NCBI GenBank assembly: GCA_029747015.1 | Contig: JAKOGI010000107.1 | Coordinates: 228,106 to 292,105 of the forward strand | Reading direction: 5' to 3' | From: Carnegiea gigantea | Lineage: Eukaryota > Streptophyta > Magnoliopsida > Caryophyllales > Cactaceae | DNA length: 64,000 nt | Part shown: positions 1 to 12,110 of the stretch, one piece after another | How positions within the stretch are numbered: position 1 is the first letter of the stretch | Layout of the letters: the number at the start of each line of letters is the position of its first letter | Position numbers and translations under genes: made by a program | The notes under the pieces: generated by a model | Databases searched by the model: none | What the model was told of the DNA's origin: nothing | The model's input: the letters and a program-made list of their open reading frames with translations, nothing else

Positions 1-1633
1 TGGCCTAATAAAACCATCACAGTATATAGACAAAGTCAACCTTAATTAAACAATTTTTCATTGCAAATTGTACTTAAAACATTATATCATCATATGATTA
101 AAGCTTAAATAATCCTAAATATCTAAAATGCATACAAAGAAATTGTACCATATTCAATGTATGTCAATTACACGCACAAATACCCAGGACATTACAGAGA
201 AATAAATTTGGTCTTCAGTTTGAAATTTTCCCCTCTAGTGAATGGTCCTATTGCATTATCTAAAAATATAAACACCATAATCAATATAATATAAAATAAT
301 AAAATATATCAAAAAGTGTTTGCCAACAACGACGATAATTCCAATTCAATAGCTATAGCGAAATAGGGCAATGCATACAGTGAAAGCAAAAATAGCAAGA
401 TAATGAACACATCCAATCAGAAATGAGTTACCCTGAACAATGATATAGTAATGAAACTTGACTTACTAATAGTTATAGTCATGCACTAAAACCTCAGGAG
501 ATATATACTAGGGAGTGTCCAAAATAATTATAACGAGAAGAGAGTCCTATTAAAATCAAATCTCATCGAAAAGGTTCCCAATGCGCACTTCATCAGAGTC
601 CACAGTACCACATGGTTGCAGCATAACCAAGCTCAGATCCAAGTTTCGATGAAAATTAAAAAACCAAGTGTTCAAAAAAAGATCAACAAGGAAATGAAAA
701 GATCAACAAGGAAATGAAAATGATCATGGTCCTGTAAATTCTCCAACTCTCATGGAGGAAGCTATTGGACCCCATGAGCTTGTAAGACAAAGTCAACGTC
801 CTACCTCCAGCACTTTCCCGATCCTCTTTCTCTTTTAGGATTTGGGAATAAAGATCATCTTCCCATGCAATGTATCATAAATCTCATATTTTTAATTGTA
901 ACAATTATTTGTGATTTGATAGTAACAATATCACAATAAGAATGTGGAAATTAAAGAGAAGATACTCTTATCATGAACAATTTGTTAATATTCACTTGGA
1001 ATCTAGAACCCTTAAATTTTTTTTTTTTTTTACTGATACATCTTTTCTTTTTTCACTATTCATCTAAATATATTATATGAAGCAAAAATATTTATATGCT
1101 ATTAGACAACTAACTCAACATAAAAGCGAGTATAGTATTTGCACATAAAACTAAAGAAGACCCAATATGGACATGGATATTAAAATTCTAGCGAAAGGGT
1201 ATTAACCATCACCAAATGCTTAAATGGTATCATTTTGAGCTCAATGATTAATGTTATCAAAATTAATAAGCTTTAGCATTCTAACATTTGAAGTAAATCA
1301 ACTTTAATTTTTTTCACTATTCTATTTGTAGAAAATTGGAATATTGTAACATAGTATATTATTTTTGGTAATATCGAAAGCAGTATTAGTAATATAATGT
1401 AACTTTTTGATCAAAAGCAATATAATATAATGTTTTCTCATTATTGGTGATTTTTTTTTATTTGGATAGAAAATTTTTGGAGTTGTAATTAATTGTATAA
1501 AAAAATTTTGGAAGGAAAATCTTCATTCATAATTGACTAACTCATTCTTTAAAAAATAAAAACTATTAATTATTTAAGAAATTTTGTCAAAAATTTAGAG
1601 GGATTGTTTTGTTTCTATTTGTGTGTGTATGTA

Positions 1634-1640
<7 letters not shown>
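1..1640. other. AT-rich non-coding sequence
   Basis: No open frame with recognisable protein content is seen. The stretch is AT-rich, with poly(T) runs near 1017-1031 and 1448-1461. The only internal structure noticed is a perfect 20-bp tandem pair at 681-720. Confidence 0.6.
681..720. repeat. 20-bp perfect tandem pair
   Basis: The unit gatcaacaaggaaatgaaaa is present at 681-700 and again, identical, at 701-720. It probably arose by local slippage. Confidence 0.8.
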
Positions 1641-1641
<1 letters not shown>

Positions 1642-1732
<91 letters not shown>

Positions 1733-1767
1733 CTATATATGTATGTATATATATGTATATATATACA
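1642..1767. repeat. (TA)n microsatellite
   Basis: About 80 bases of pure TA dinucleotide are followed by interrupted TA/TG sequence up to about 1767. The 3' end of the adjacent LINE runs directly into this tract. Confidence 0.95.
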
Positions 1768-3100
1768 CAACAACAACTCCCAGTGTGGGTCCCCCTTTCG
1801 CGGGGTTTGGGGAGATCCAGCTGTATGCAACCTTACCTTCACCGGTATTCATACCCATGCAGAGGTTGATTCCTTAAGACCCACAAAACAGTTTTGTGAA
1901 AAAGGTTTGTAGAGAAAACGATTGCAAACCAATTACCAAAGAGCAGAAAAGGGTCCGGAGAGCAAATAAACAAGGAGCGGGGAGATACCTCAACAAACCG
2001 GGGGCGCTTGATGACGTCACATCCCAAAAAAGCACGACCTGCAGACAAGCACACCAAAACCCTACCCGCCCCACCCCCACCGAAGCTACTGCCACCTACG
2101 GAGCCTGACCCCTACAATCAAAGACCTTAATCCTATCCCACCACAGCCTCCTATCTTGAGCCATGTCCTCCGTCAGACCGACAACTCTCAGGTCCTCTCT
2201 AACCACTTCCTTTAGGCTCTTCTTCGGTCTACCCCTCCCTCTCTTTCCACCGGGGGGGACGATCATCTCGCACCTCCGCACTGGGGCGGCCACACTTCTC
2301 CTCTTTACGTGGCCGAACTATCTGAGCCTCGATTCCCTCATCTTCTCTTCTATGGGGGCCACTTCAGCTAAGCTCCTGATTACTCTATTTCTAATTCTGT
2401 CCAATCTTGTAAAACTACACATCCACCTGACCATTCTCATCTCAACTACCTTCAACCTTTGGACTTGCGTTTTTTTTAGAGGCCAACACTCCGATCCATA
2501 GAGAACAGCCGGTCTAACTACCATTTGATAGAATTTGCCTTTCAATCTTAGGGGCACTCTCTCATCACACAGCACCCCTGACGCTGACTTCCACTTTTGC
2601 TAACCCACTCTTATCCGCTGGCTAATATCTTCATCAATGTCCCCATTCTGCTGGATGATTGAGCCCAGATACTTAAATTTAGCGACCTTTGGTATCACCC
2701 TCCCATCCAGTGTGATTTCTCCCCCCTCTTCTATCCTTCCACTGAAACAACAATCAACTCTTCAACCTGTCATTCACCCTCTGTCTGGTTACATTGATAA
2801 GAACGATGTCATCTGTAAATAACATGCACCAAGGTACCTCGTCCTGGATTCCTCTAGTGAGTACATCCAAAACTAATGTGAAAAGAAACAGGCTTAAGGC
2901 GGAGCCCTGATGCAGGCCCATACTAACAGCGAAGTATTGGAGGCGCTTCCCGGTGTCCTAACACGTGTCCGCCCTTCCTCGTACATATCCTTGATTATAC
3001 GGATGTACACGGGCGACACCCTTTTCTCTTCCAAACACCTCCACAATACCTCCCTTGGGACTCTATCATATGCTTTCTCCAGGTCAATAAACACTATATA
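1768..3100 (-). pseudogene. 5'-truncated RTE-type LINE (reverse transcriptase fragment)
   Basis: This is a remnant of a non-LTR retrotransposon read right to left. Minus-strand frames give reverse transcriptase sequence. At 3094-2894 there is FIDLEKAYDRVPREVLW, a hallmark of plant RTE-type LINEs. Around 2820-2809 the catalytic motif reads FTDD, where FADD is usual. At 2575-2318 there is the C-terminal region with VLYGSECWPLK. At 2293-2096 there is a basic tail GRGRPKKSL followed by LWWDRI. Several frameshifts and stops separate these blocks, so it is inactive. The minus-strand 3' end is TTGTTGTTGTG, the simple-repeat tail expected of this clade, and it enters the (TA)n tract at 1768. The 5' end stops near 3097, beside another short TA run (3097-3107). 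The endonuclease domain is missing, as expected for 5' truncation during target-primed reverse transcription. Confidence 0.88.
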
Positions 3101-5611
3101 TATATAAAAGTCACTATTGGACCCAAAGAAACGATTTGAATGAAATATGGGGGACGCATTTGTTTGTTTTACTTTTTTTTCTTACAGTTTCTAATTGTTA
3201 ATTTTCAAGGTTAATTAGCACCGTGATTGGTGAAAAGACAAAGGGTGTGTTTTCTAACAATAGCTTTTTGGAAAAAGAATTGTTGCTGTGTTTTAGTTGT
3301 TTTGAAAGTTAAACAACTAAATAGGTGTTTAGTAAACAGTTATTTGAAATAGTTATTTGGCCCTAAATAGCTTCTTTTGAAAATATTATTTTCATTAGCC
3401 TTTTTAAAAGAACTTTTATTGGGAATATTACATTTGCCTATGAGTTTAAACAAATCACATTGCATGCCATTAAACTATATTTATATAATATGCTTTTATG
3501 AAATAGAAAGAGTATAGAGTATCACAAAGAGTTACTTGAAGGCTTATACTAATAGCATTCAACTCATATTAGATCTTGAGGAATAATAAGAGTACAGGTC
3601 ATTTCCTTCATTTTTATTCTTTTTGAGACAAAACGAACCATTAAAGTTTCGTTGTCTCTTTTATTGTTTATCTTTTTTTAAGCCAAGTAATGTTCTTTTA
3701 GTGTAGATTTTCTAATTTCGCGGACATGTTATATCCAGCGTATATGGTTCCCTCACCATGCACCTTTATGAATGTTTAACATTTATACTTTAGACTATTT
3801 GGTCCCTCTTCCAATTACATAGATAATGAGCTTTAGATTGATGCAAAACAGTAATATTTGATACTATGTTTTGTATGAGTTGAATCTAAAGAAGATAAAG
3901 TTATTAAAATTTTGTATAAATTTTAATTTCAATTTATAAACCAACAGATCTAAAAAATAACAAAAAAATGTTATAAAACAGTGGCATCATTCACATAAGT
4001 ACAATAAAAAAGAAATAACATAGATGATGGATACAAGTTATGTAAAACTAGTAAGAAGGTAAAGTCTTATCAATGATACTTTTTTTTTTTTTTGTGATCA
4101 CAAATGAAGTTAATTTATATATATAATACCAATTTTATTCTTTTTACAAAGAAATTGACCAAGAAATAAAAAATATGTTCTATTAAGAAGTAATTTAAAG
4201 ATAAGGATATGAACAAAGTATTACCAAACAACTTTCTTAGAAATAGCTAAATTTACCAAATAATTTTTCTATAAATAGCTAATTCAAATAGCTAATACAA
4301 ACAACTAATTTAAATAGTTAACAGCTAATACAAGTAGCTAATAGCTATTTGTCAAATTGAGTTAAAGACAACTGATAATTTGCCACACACACCAAACAAG
4401 GCATGTGTAGCTCCATGTGGTCTTGGCGTCAATTGACCAATTATGCACACATGCTTATGTTTTGCTTAGAACTTTCTCAATTGGGGATTCTCCTATTTCT
4501 TCAATTCACCTAAGAAGTTGAAGCTCAGAGAAAGGGAGAAAATCCGCTCATTGGATAAATTTTGGAACCCTAACCTCATACACTTAATCATGCCATTATT
4601 GGGTGACTCTAAAAGAAGATTAACAACTAACCCTATAATCTTGAGGCATGAGGATGATATTCTAGCTATTAGGGCTTAACCCTTTAAATATATTTATTAG
4701 CTCAAAATGAGGGGAGTCTAACAACCCCTTCCCTTAATAAATTAGATCCACCCCTAAAGTAGCTTAATAACATAGTGAATCAATAATGAGGACACTGTTG
4801 TTATCAGTGATGACATTTTTTATAAGATGTAATGCACAGAAATGTAATGTAATTATAGTAAAATTTTAATAAATTCATTTGTATTGAATACATTGCATTG
4901 CATTTCAATTCATTATATTTCTCTTACCAAAGACAATTAAATAGATAGAATCGGGATTGATCTTATACTGAAGTCTTCTAGTGCAGAAGACACATAGTAA
5001 ATCTAATACGGCATGATGAAAAAAAGGGGTCTATAAACCAAAACTCCTCAAACAGGGTTGCAGATGTGTAAGTTATGCATTAATATCTCATTCATGTATT
5101 GATGGTTATCAACATCTATCATTCGAGTAATGCCACAGTGTAGATACGTACTTTTCAATTGTTTAGGAATAATTTTAATTAAAAGTTTTACTAATAGCCA
5201 ACATTCAACAAATGTTTACAATATACTTTAGCACGTCTCCTACCGTGCTGAAAAGTCATTTCAACCGAAGTTTAAATTAATAGTTGAACAATTTCATATA
5301 TGAGATACTTTTAAACCAATTGAGAGTAAATGTACATCAGGTCACACGAGTACATTATAGTTCAATTAAAATAAAAATTCGAGAACTATTTTTTGGGGTT
5401 GTTTGGGTTGTCTTGGGATCACATTGTTAGATTCAAGCAATTAAACAAAAAAATCTTTTTATTATTATCTGAGACAATGATTGTAATCACAAAAATTTTT
5501 AAAGCTAAATTAGTTTGTGTATTTGAATTAATGAATAGAGCCATATAACGATTTAATTGTTTCTTGCTGAGACCTCTTTTATGACAGCATACTCTTTTCT
5601 GGAAAAGCTTT
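3101..5611. other. non-coding, with a decayed MITE candidate at about 3247-4410
   Basis: No coding sequence is seen. Between about 3247 and 4410 the two ends carry related, oppositely oriented short motifs of the kind AATAGTTATTTGG / AAATAGCTAATT, and the right end has ACCAAACAAGG. This looks like an old hAT-like miniature element, but the left boundary is unclear and no target duplication was found. The remainder (4411-5611) is AT-rich sequence with nothing recognisable. Confidence 0.35.
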
Positions 5612-6376
5612 AGGCCCTGTTTGGCAATCAGCTGTTAGCTGTTAGCTGTTAACTGATTGGATTAGTTGTTGGCTGTTAACTGATTGCATTAGCTATTTGA
5701 CTTAGCTAATTACATTAACTGTTTCTGAGGAAAGTGTTTGGTAAAATTAGTTGTTTCTAACAAGCTTATTTGGTGAAATTTTACTTGTGCCCCTTAACAA
5801 AACTTCATTACTTTTTTAATAACATAATTATTTTTATTGCATTTTCATTTTTCTTTTTAACATGAATTGTGAATTATAGATTGTGACTTGTGAAATATAT
5901 AAATTACAATTATACCTTCACCCAAATTTGATGTTTATTACCATAGTTTTTTTGTTTAATTGACTTTAATTTTACTTTTGGTAATAATTGAAATTTATAA
6001 CACAATAACAATTAGAAAGATCTACACCACAAAATATTAATTAATCTACATTATTTCTTAAATTGAAGAAAAGTTTAAAATTAAAATTATTAATTAAACA
6101 TCATGACCTTTCACAACTCTTGTCTGAAAAGACCAAACAGCCAACGAAAAAATCTAAAATAAAAAGTCCAATGTTACATGTAGCCCATTTGAAAACGAAG
6201 AGTAGGTTTGTATTAACTACCATAAATGTAATTATGTCAAAAGAAGGGAGTAATATGGTAAATCTGATGTTGAACAGTAATAAGCTAATGTAAAAAACTT
6301 TTTCAAAGAGCTTTTTCTAAATTAGCTTTTTGTACCCAGAAAGCTAATTTAAAAAGCTATCTAACCAAACAACCGA
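5612..6376. mobile_element. hAT-like MITE
   Basis: The left end reads CCCTGTTTGGCAATCAGCTG followed by repeated TTAGCTG motifs. The reverse complement of the right end begins GGTTGTTTGGTTAGATAGCT. These imperfect terminal inverted repeats, with the TGTTTGG core and subterminal AGCT-type motifs, are typical of non-autonomous hAT elements in plants. The short internal open frame (6063-6293) has no recognisable protein. The element abuts the truncated end of the minus-strand retroelement to its right. No clean 8-bp target duplication could be read. Confidence 0.55.
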
Positions 6377-6384
6377 AAGAGTTT

Positions 6385-7500
6385 TTTGACCCAAGCATGT
6401 CCTCTAGGTACAAATTATAATGATCAAGGGAAGGATCGTACCCTCTAAAGGTACTTGGGGACTCATAACAATCAGTCTCATTCCCCTCAAGTATCATAGG
6501 AGAATCAATAGTAACATATCACAACACTCAGGGGAAGAGGAGGGTGGTGAACATAAAGAAGATGCATGGAATGTATCAAGAGGGTTGGGGGATATATTAT
6601 CAATAAGATCAGGACTAGCTGGCCTCGCAACCACAACATCCACACATAAAGTCCCTGTAGGAGTCTCATGAAGATCATGCACCTTAATAAAAATATTGCC
6701 TAACTCAGAACAAGTATCATCCTTATCAATACTAGCGCTAATACCGAAGGTCTCACCTACCTCAAACTCCGTCGACTGAGCAAAAGGGGAATGTGTATCA
6801 AGAAAAGTTATGATGAACGTAGTGTTATTCCTAAAAGTGCTAGGTGAGGATGGATAAAGTAGTCAAGGGAGGGTTGAGTATTTCCTCTAGTCTGGACTCT
6901 AGAGTAGGGAAAGACGCACCATTATCATGCAGATTGACATCAAATGTAGGAGAACTAAACCTGAGGTCGGTCTCATATGATAGGTCATACTCCCGCATTT
7001 TATTAGCAAACTCAATTTGTTACTCATTCATTGTCTCTATCATACTAGACAGTTTAGCAAAACTATCATCAGAAATATCACAAGGACAAGAATTACTGTC
7101 GTAACCAGAACAATGACAAATCTTACACATAGGAGGGATATAATTAGGGATGTAAGGGGGTGGGATGTAAAAATCAGAACAACTAGTTTCAAATCTATAA
7201 GTATCCCAAGCCAACCAATCAAGGATATCACATGCTTCATTAACATCTTTAGTGCAAAGATCCTAATACTCTAAAAGAGCACTGGTATCATAGTTCACAC
7301 CCTCATAGACTGTATTCAAAACTTCTCACTTCTCCAAACAATAACCACAATGAGCAAGAAAAGCATACAGTTTGTCATAGTATCTCCAAAACAATTCATG
7401 CTCACAGTGAGCGAAGTAGGAAGAGGACCTTTTTAAAAAAAAATAAATAAATAAATGTCTAGTCTGGAATGCCCAAGTAAGCTCTAATATTAGAAAATTC
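6385..7500 (-). pseudogene. gag-like protein of a non-autonomous LTR element (copy B)
   Basis: Read on the minus strand, this matches the plus-strand gag-like ORF at 11053-11660 segment by segment. Shared features are AHCGYCLEK near 7330, WDTYRFETSC near 7200, PPPYIPNYIPPMCKICHCS near 7150, a cysteine-rich stretch with spaced CxxC residues, and SSMIETMNE near 7025. In-frame stops and frameshifts (for example after METMNE) make it non-functional. The family is not named here. It resembles gag-like proteins seen in large non-autonomous plant LTR elements, and no protease or polymerase follows. Confidence 0.65.
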
Positions 7501-7528
7501 CAACTTTTCAACAGCAATGCCAAAAACT
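7501..7528 (-). other. Primer-binding site, Athila/Tat type, degenerate (copy B)
   Basis: Just inside the LTR the minus strand reads AAGTTTTTGGCATTGCTGTTG. It resembles the TTTTTGGCGCCGTTGCCGG primer site of Athila-like Gypsy elements with several substitutions. This places the LTR boundary at 7529. Confidence 0.6.
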
Positions 7529-8700
7529 TGTTAAGGAAAAGCTTTAATATTTACAAACCCCAAGTGTAAGGTGTCTCGTTGAGTATTCGGGGTGTCATTT
7601 ACGAGGTGTCATTCGCAGTGCGTTGTGTTTTCAAATACCAGAACTAACTAAAACATCTCAACTTGGGCAAAACAAAAGGGATAGAAAATAGAACGAAACT
7701 GCTAAAACAAACAAATGACTTCGATTATGATCAAACCTAAGATAAACTAACTAATCAAGTCAAATCTTAACCTTCCCCATTCATGCTAGTATTCATAAAT
7801 GATCGGTTGCATCATTAAAGACCATCCAAGCCCTCTCTCAAGGGTCATGAGCTAGCCTAATTGTTCTAACCTCCTATTTTCATGGGATTAGCGCAATTAA
7901 ACTACAAGATTGACAACCCTTGACCTATCTAGCGACTGAGACTATTTTCATGTCCGAATCCCAGTTATTCTCTCTGCTCACACTAGACAATCAACCTCAC
8001 CTCTCAGCATAAGTCGATTGGCCCAAAACACGGATGAAAGCTCTTTCAAGCATTTCATCGAACACTTGCCAGGCATGAAAGGAAACTCTAAATTTAAGCA
8101 TGAATAAGTTGGTAAATGCCTAAACAAGAATCAATCAGCCATCTCAAGAACAAATCACAACCAAAGATCAATGCTTTAATCCACAAACAAACATTGAAAC
8201 CAAAGCAAAATAATAATCTATTTAACTAGAGAACAAACTCAAAAGCATGAAATTAAAGAGAGGGAGAAAAGAAGAACTTAGCATTAAATCTTGAAATCAA
8301 CCCTTCTTCTACAAATTATACACAAAACTCCCCTAATTTAATCCCCCTAAATGGGATTTTTATTGGCTAAACCTAAGTTAAGAATTCCCAAAAAGTCACA
8401 GAAGAAGAGCCCGAAGATCCGAATAAAAACGCCCGAAGGGGTTTTAAATAAGAAATCAAGCGAGCGAGCGAACGGGAGGGGTGGCACGGCCACCCTGTGC
8501 TAGGGTGGCACGGCCATGCCAATTTTCTGGCTCGGGGGACAGCCACCCCGTCGTCCTTTCTTACCATCTTTTGCTTGTCTTGTCCATCTTCGCCCTTTTT
8601 CATGACGTTTGGTCGATTGAAGTTTATTAACTACAAAAGCAAATAAAACAAATAAAAATCCTAAAGATTATATTATTATACGAGCTAAAATTAGGTAACA
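7529..8700 (-). repeat. 5' LTR of copy B
   Basis: The 1,172-bp LTR starts TGTTACC at 8700 and ends TTAACA at 7529 on the minus strand. It is homologous to the LTR at 9656-10947: both hold the diagnostic block tatcttaggttt..atcgaagtc. A GC-rich block at 8461-8545 carries ggtggcacggcc palindromic motifs. Only this LTR of copy B is present. Confidence 0.75.
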
Positions 8701-9655
8701 GAGGAACGTAAAACATGACAAATTGTCGCCTAATGAAAATATCTAATCATAATGATTTGGGTCTAAAAGGTATGCAACCTTGATTCCAAGTATTAGGAAA
8801 AATTTTATGCCCAAAAAAATAAAGAATGCCAAATGAAAATTAAAAGAGGAATGATTTTAATTATGCCCAAGGAGTCATTCTAATGCAAGGAAACTATTTT
8901 GGATGGATGAATGGGTATAAGTTATGCTCTACTGTCAAGAATGCATTTGATCTTCACCAAATTATTAGTGAGGAACTAAGTTTCTTATAGCATACATGGT
9001 TTAATGAGTCTCAAAAACAACCTCGAGCAAAATGATAGAGAAAAAGGAAGCTCATTTATTAGGAAATGGTGACAGGAAAATGCGAGTTCAATTGTGTCAC
9101 TTGATGAATGAACTTTGGAGATCCTAGACGTTACATGAAGGTTCTAGAAGAGAAACTTTCATAAGCATCTACATGAGAAGGGTCTCTGAAGTGCTAAGAC
9201 AATATGGGGCAAATGTGGCTCAATGAAGAAGAATAATTTTTTTTATGATCAACCTTGGCTAAAATGATGAAACGAAGAGAGTTTTTCATATTTAATGAAA
9301 CAAAAACAAAGGGAAAAGAGAGGTCACTGAGGGACTTCCATAAGTAAAAAGTCATAAGAAAAAAAAATCTAACCCATCCGCATGAATGAGAGAGCTCATG
9401 TAAGAAGGAATTGAATATGCCTAAGAATGAATGGCTAAGTTAAAGAAAGGTAATAAATTTAAAATATATAATCTTCAAGCCTAAGAGAGGCAAGTATGAG
9501 TGAAGAAAGCCTTTGTTTACATTTATTCTCCTTATCGCAGATAAAGTATGAGGAAAGAACAAAAGCTAAGTGTGAAGGATGAGAGACTTGTTTGAAGGAA
9601 GAACCCTTGACCAAAGGTCTAAGTCCTTACATAGCAAACTCCAAAATCAAAGTGA
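8701..9655. other. non-coding spacer between inverted retroelement copies
   Basis: No open frame with recognisable content is seen. The sequence is A-rich and purine-rich, and probably decayed repeat DNA. Confidence 0.4.
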
Positions 9656-10207
9656 TGTTCAGTCCCATAATATCGTAATTTATACCCTTATCTATCCGAA
9701 TTTTGCCCATAATAAATTCTAATTTCTAAAATTTTTATTTGATTTATTGGTTGTTTTGTAGAAAACAATATTAATCGAAAAGTTGGTAGGAATTGAGTTC
9801 AAAATGGTGAAAATCAAGTCGAGATATAAGGAAAAAAAAGGTATAACATGGCATACCATGCCAATCTGCACGTTCATGCTGACAAGCAAAAGTTGAAATG
9901 AACGACACTAGGTGCTATGCTATTTGGCAAGACCATATTAAACCCTACAGTCTTTACCCAATTTTAGATAGTGACATGGGGTGCCGTGCTACTCGGCAGA
10001 GCCGTGTAACTCGTCAACTAACTTTTTAATATTATTCAAGCATAATTTTTGTATTTATTTTGGGAGAGCCTTTTTGCTTGGTCTTTTAGGGCTTGATTAA
10101 TGTTTATTATTAGTCACTTCAAAACCCCATTAGGTGAAGATTAGATGAGGTTGGCTTATGTATACTTTGTACAAGATTGTGAATTTTGTTACTCAATGCT
10201 AAGTTTC

Positions 10208-10252
<45 letters not shown>

Positions 10253-10947
10253 CTTCATACTTTTTATTTTGCCTGCTGGTTAATTGCTATCGGGTTTACT
10301 TTGTGTTTTGATATTTGATTGTACGTAGTTAAATTTATGATATGTGGGTATGATTGCCCTTTAGATGGCTAGTTGACCCTATTTAAACCTTAGTCTACTT
10401 TTTTATATTTAAATTTAGAGTCTTCTTTCATGCCCCAACTGTTCGATGAAATATTTGAAAGAGTTTTTATCCAACTTCTACTGAAAGATGAGGTTAATTA
10501 CCTTGTATAGGTAGGGAGGATAGCTATTATTTGAACATGAAAATAGTCAGAATCCTAACTAGATTGAGGATTCCTATTCTTGTTGTTTAATTGCACTAAC
10601 CCTATGAAAATAGGTTGTTAGAACAATTAAACTAGCCCTCAAATGCTGAAGGAAGACTTGGGTGAGTTTTGATGGTATAATCAATCATCTTTGAATCAGT
10701 ATAACTTAGAAAGGTGAGAGTTGTACTCTATTAGTTGATTTATCTTAGGTTTAATGATAATCGAAGTCCTTTTTATTTGTTTACTTTAGTAGTTTAGTTC
10801 CTCTTTCCATCACCCTTTTGACTTGCCCAGCTTGAAATAGTTTAGTTAGCTTTGGTACTTGGAAACACAACTACTTGTGGATACTACTTATACTTGTAGT
10901 TGCTAGCTACAGCTATGACATGCATTTGTAATATTTTTAACTCATCA
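9656..10947 (+). repeat. 5' LTR of copy A
   Basis: This 1,292-bp LTR is bounded by TGTTCAGTCCC and AACTCATCA. It contains a (CT)n tract at 10206-10250 that recurs in the 3' LTR. Remnants of the palindromic tgccgtgc/gagccgtg type motifs lie at 9840-10015. Confidence 0.85.
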
Positions 10948-10975
10948 AGTTTTTTGCGTTGTTGCCAAAAAGTTA
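10948..10975 (+). other. Primer-binding site, decayed Athila type (copy A)
   Basis: The sequence after the LTR, TTTTTTGCGTTGTTGCC, matches TTTTTGGCGCCGTTGCC apart from a few changes, including a C-to-T transition of the kind expected from decay of methylated DNA. Confidence 0.65.
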
Positions 10976-11052
10976 TTGCTTTTCAAAATTGGAGCTTACT
11001 TGAGCATTGAACACTAGGCTTTCATTTAAAAAAGCCAAACAAAAAATTGAAA

Positions 11053-11660
11053 AAAAAATTAAAATGAGACCTTTCTACTTTTCTCAATATGAGCATAAAT
11101 TATTTTAGAGATGCTATGATAGATTACATACTTTTTGTGCTCACTATGGCTATTGCTTGGAGAAGTGGAAAATTCTGAATATAGTATATAAGGGTATGAA
11201 TTGTAATATCTATACTTATTTTAAGTATTGGGATTTTTGCATTAGAAACATTGATGAAGCTTGGGATATGCTTAAGTGGTTAGCTCGGGATACTTATGAA
11301 TTTGAGACTAGTTGTACTAATTCTTATAGTCCATCCCCCTACGTCCCTAATTATGCCCCTCTTATGTGTGAAATTTGTCATTGTTCTAACCATGATAGTA
11401 ATTGTTATCCTTGTCTTATTTCTACTAATAGTTTTTTTAGAGTTGCCACTATGATGGAGACAATAAATAGGGAACAAATTGAGTTTACTATTTATACGCG
11501 AGAGTATAACCTATCACGTGAGACTGACCTTAGGTTTAGTTCCCCTAGACTTGATGTTAATTTGTGTGATGATGGTGCATCTTTTCTTACTGTAGAATCC
11601 AAACTAGAGAAAGTACTTGACCCTCCCCTGACTACTTTACCCCTTATTGCCCCATCCTGA
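11053..11660 (+). pseudogene. gag-like protein of a non-autonomous LTR element (copy A)
   Basis: The frame begins with a possible start at 11053 (MRPFYFSQYEH), has one stop before 11157, then runs open to 11660. Recognisable parts are YGYCLEKWK, WLARDTYEFETSC, a proline-rich segment SPSPYVPNYAPL, a cysteine cluster CEICHCSNHDSNCYPC, MMETINREQIEF and DLRFSSPRLDVN. The order matches copy B exactly, which argues for a once-functional protein. The cysteine cluster suggests nucleic-acid binding as in gag, but the spacing is not a standard CCHC knuckle. Further homologous but frameshifted sequence continues to about 12110. Confidence 0.6.
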
Positions 11661-12110
11661 CCTAACACCCTTAGGGACAACACTACGTTTATCATGACCT
11701 TTCCTGGTCCACCTTTTCCTTTACCCTAGTCGACGGAGTTCGAGGTTGGTGAGATGTTTGATGCTGATGCTATTGTTGACGATGATGATGTATGTTGTGA
11801 ATTAGGTGATGTTTTCATTAAGATGCATCATCTCAATAAGAATCTCAAAAGGAAGTCATATGTGGATGTCGTGGTTGCGGTTTCACCTAGTCCTAATCTT
11901 GTTGGCCATGTATCCCTTGCTCCCTCGATATTTTCCATACTTTTCATTCATGTTCACTATCATCCCCTTCCCCTGTGTGTTGCAATTTGTCACCTATTGA
12001 TTCTCATGTTGTGCTTAAGGGGCATGTAGTTGATAGTGTTGTGGCCTTAGGTACCTTTCGAGGGTATGACCCCTCCTTTATAATCTCTACCTAGAGGGCA
12101 TACTAGGGAA

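Larger units (their letters stand above)
6385..8700 (-). mobile_element. Truncated non-autonomous LTR element (copy B, 5' LTR plus gag-like region)
   Basis: On the minus strand this runs LTR (8700 to 7529), primer-binding region, then a gag-like region down to about 6385, where it ends next to the MITE. It is a diverged, inverted relative of the plus-strand copy at 9656-17927. The two share the LTR segment around cttaggttt..atcgaagtc, the primer site and the gag-like protein. The 3' half and 3' LTR are absent. Confidence 0.8.

Noticed and set aside
1604..1912. Open frames with YIYIYI repeats on both strands
   Set aside because: They are translations of the (TA)n microsatellite and LINE tail, not proteins.
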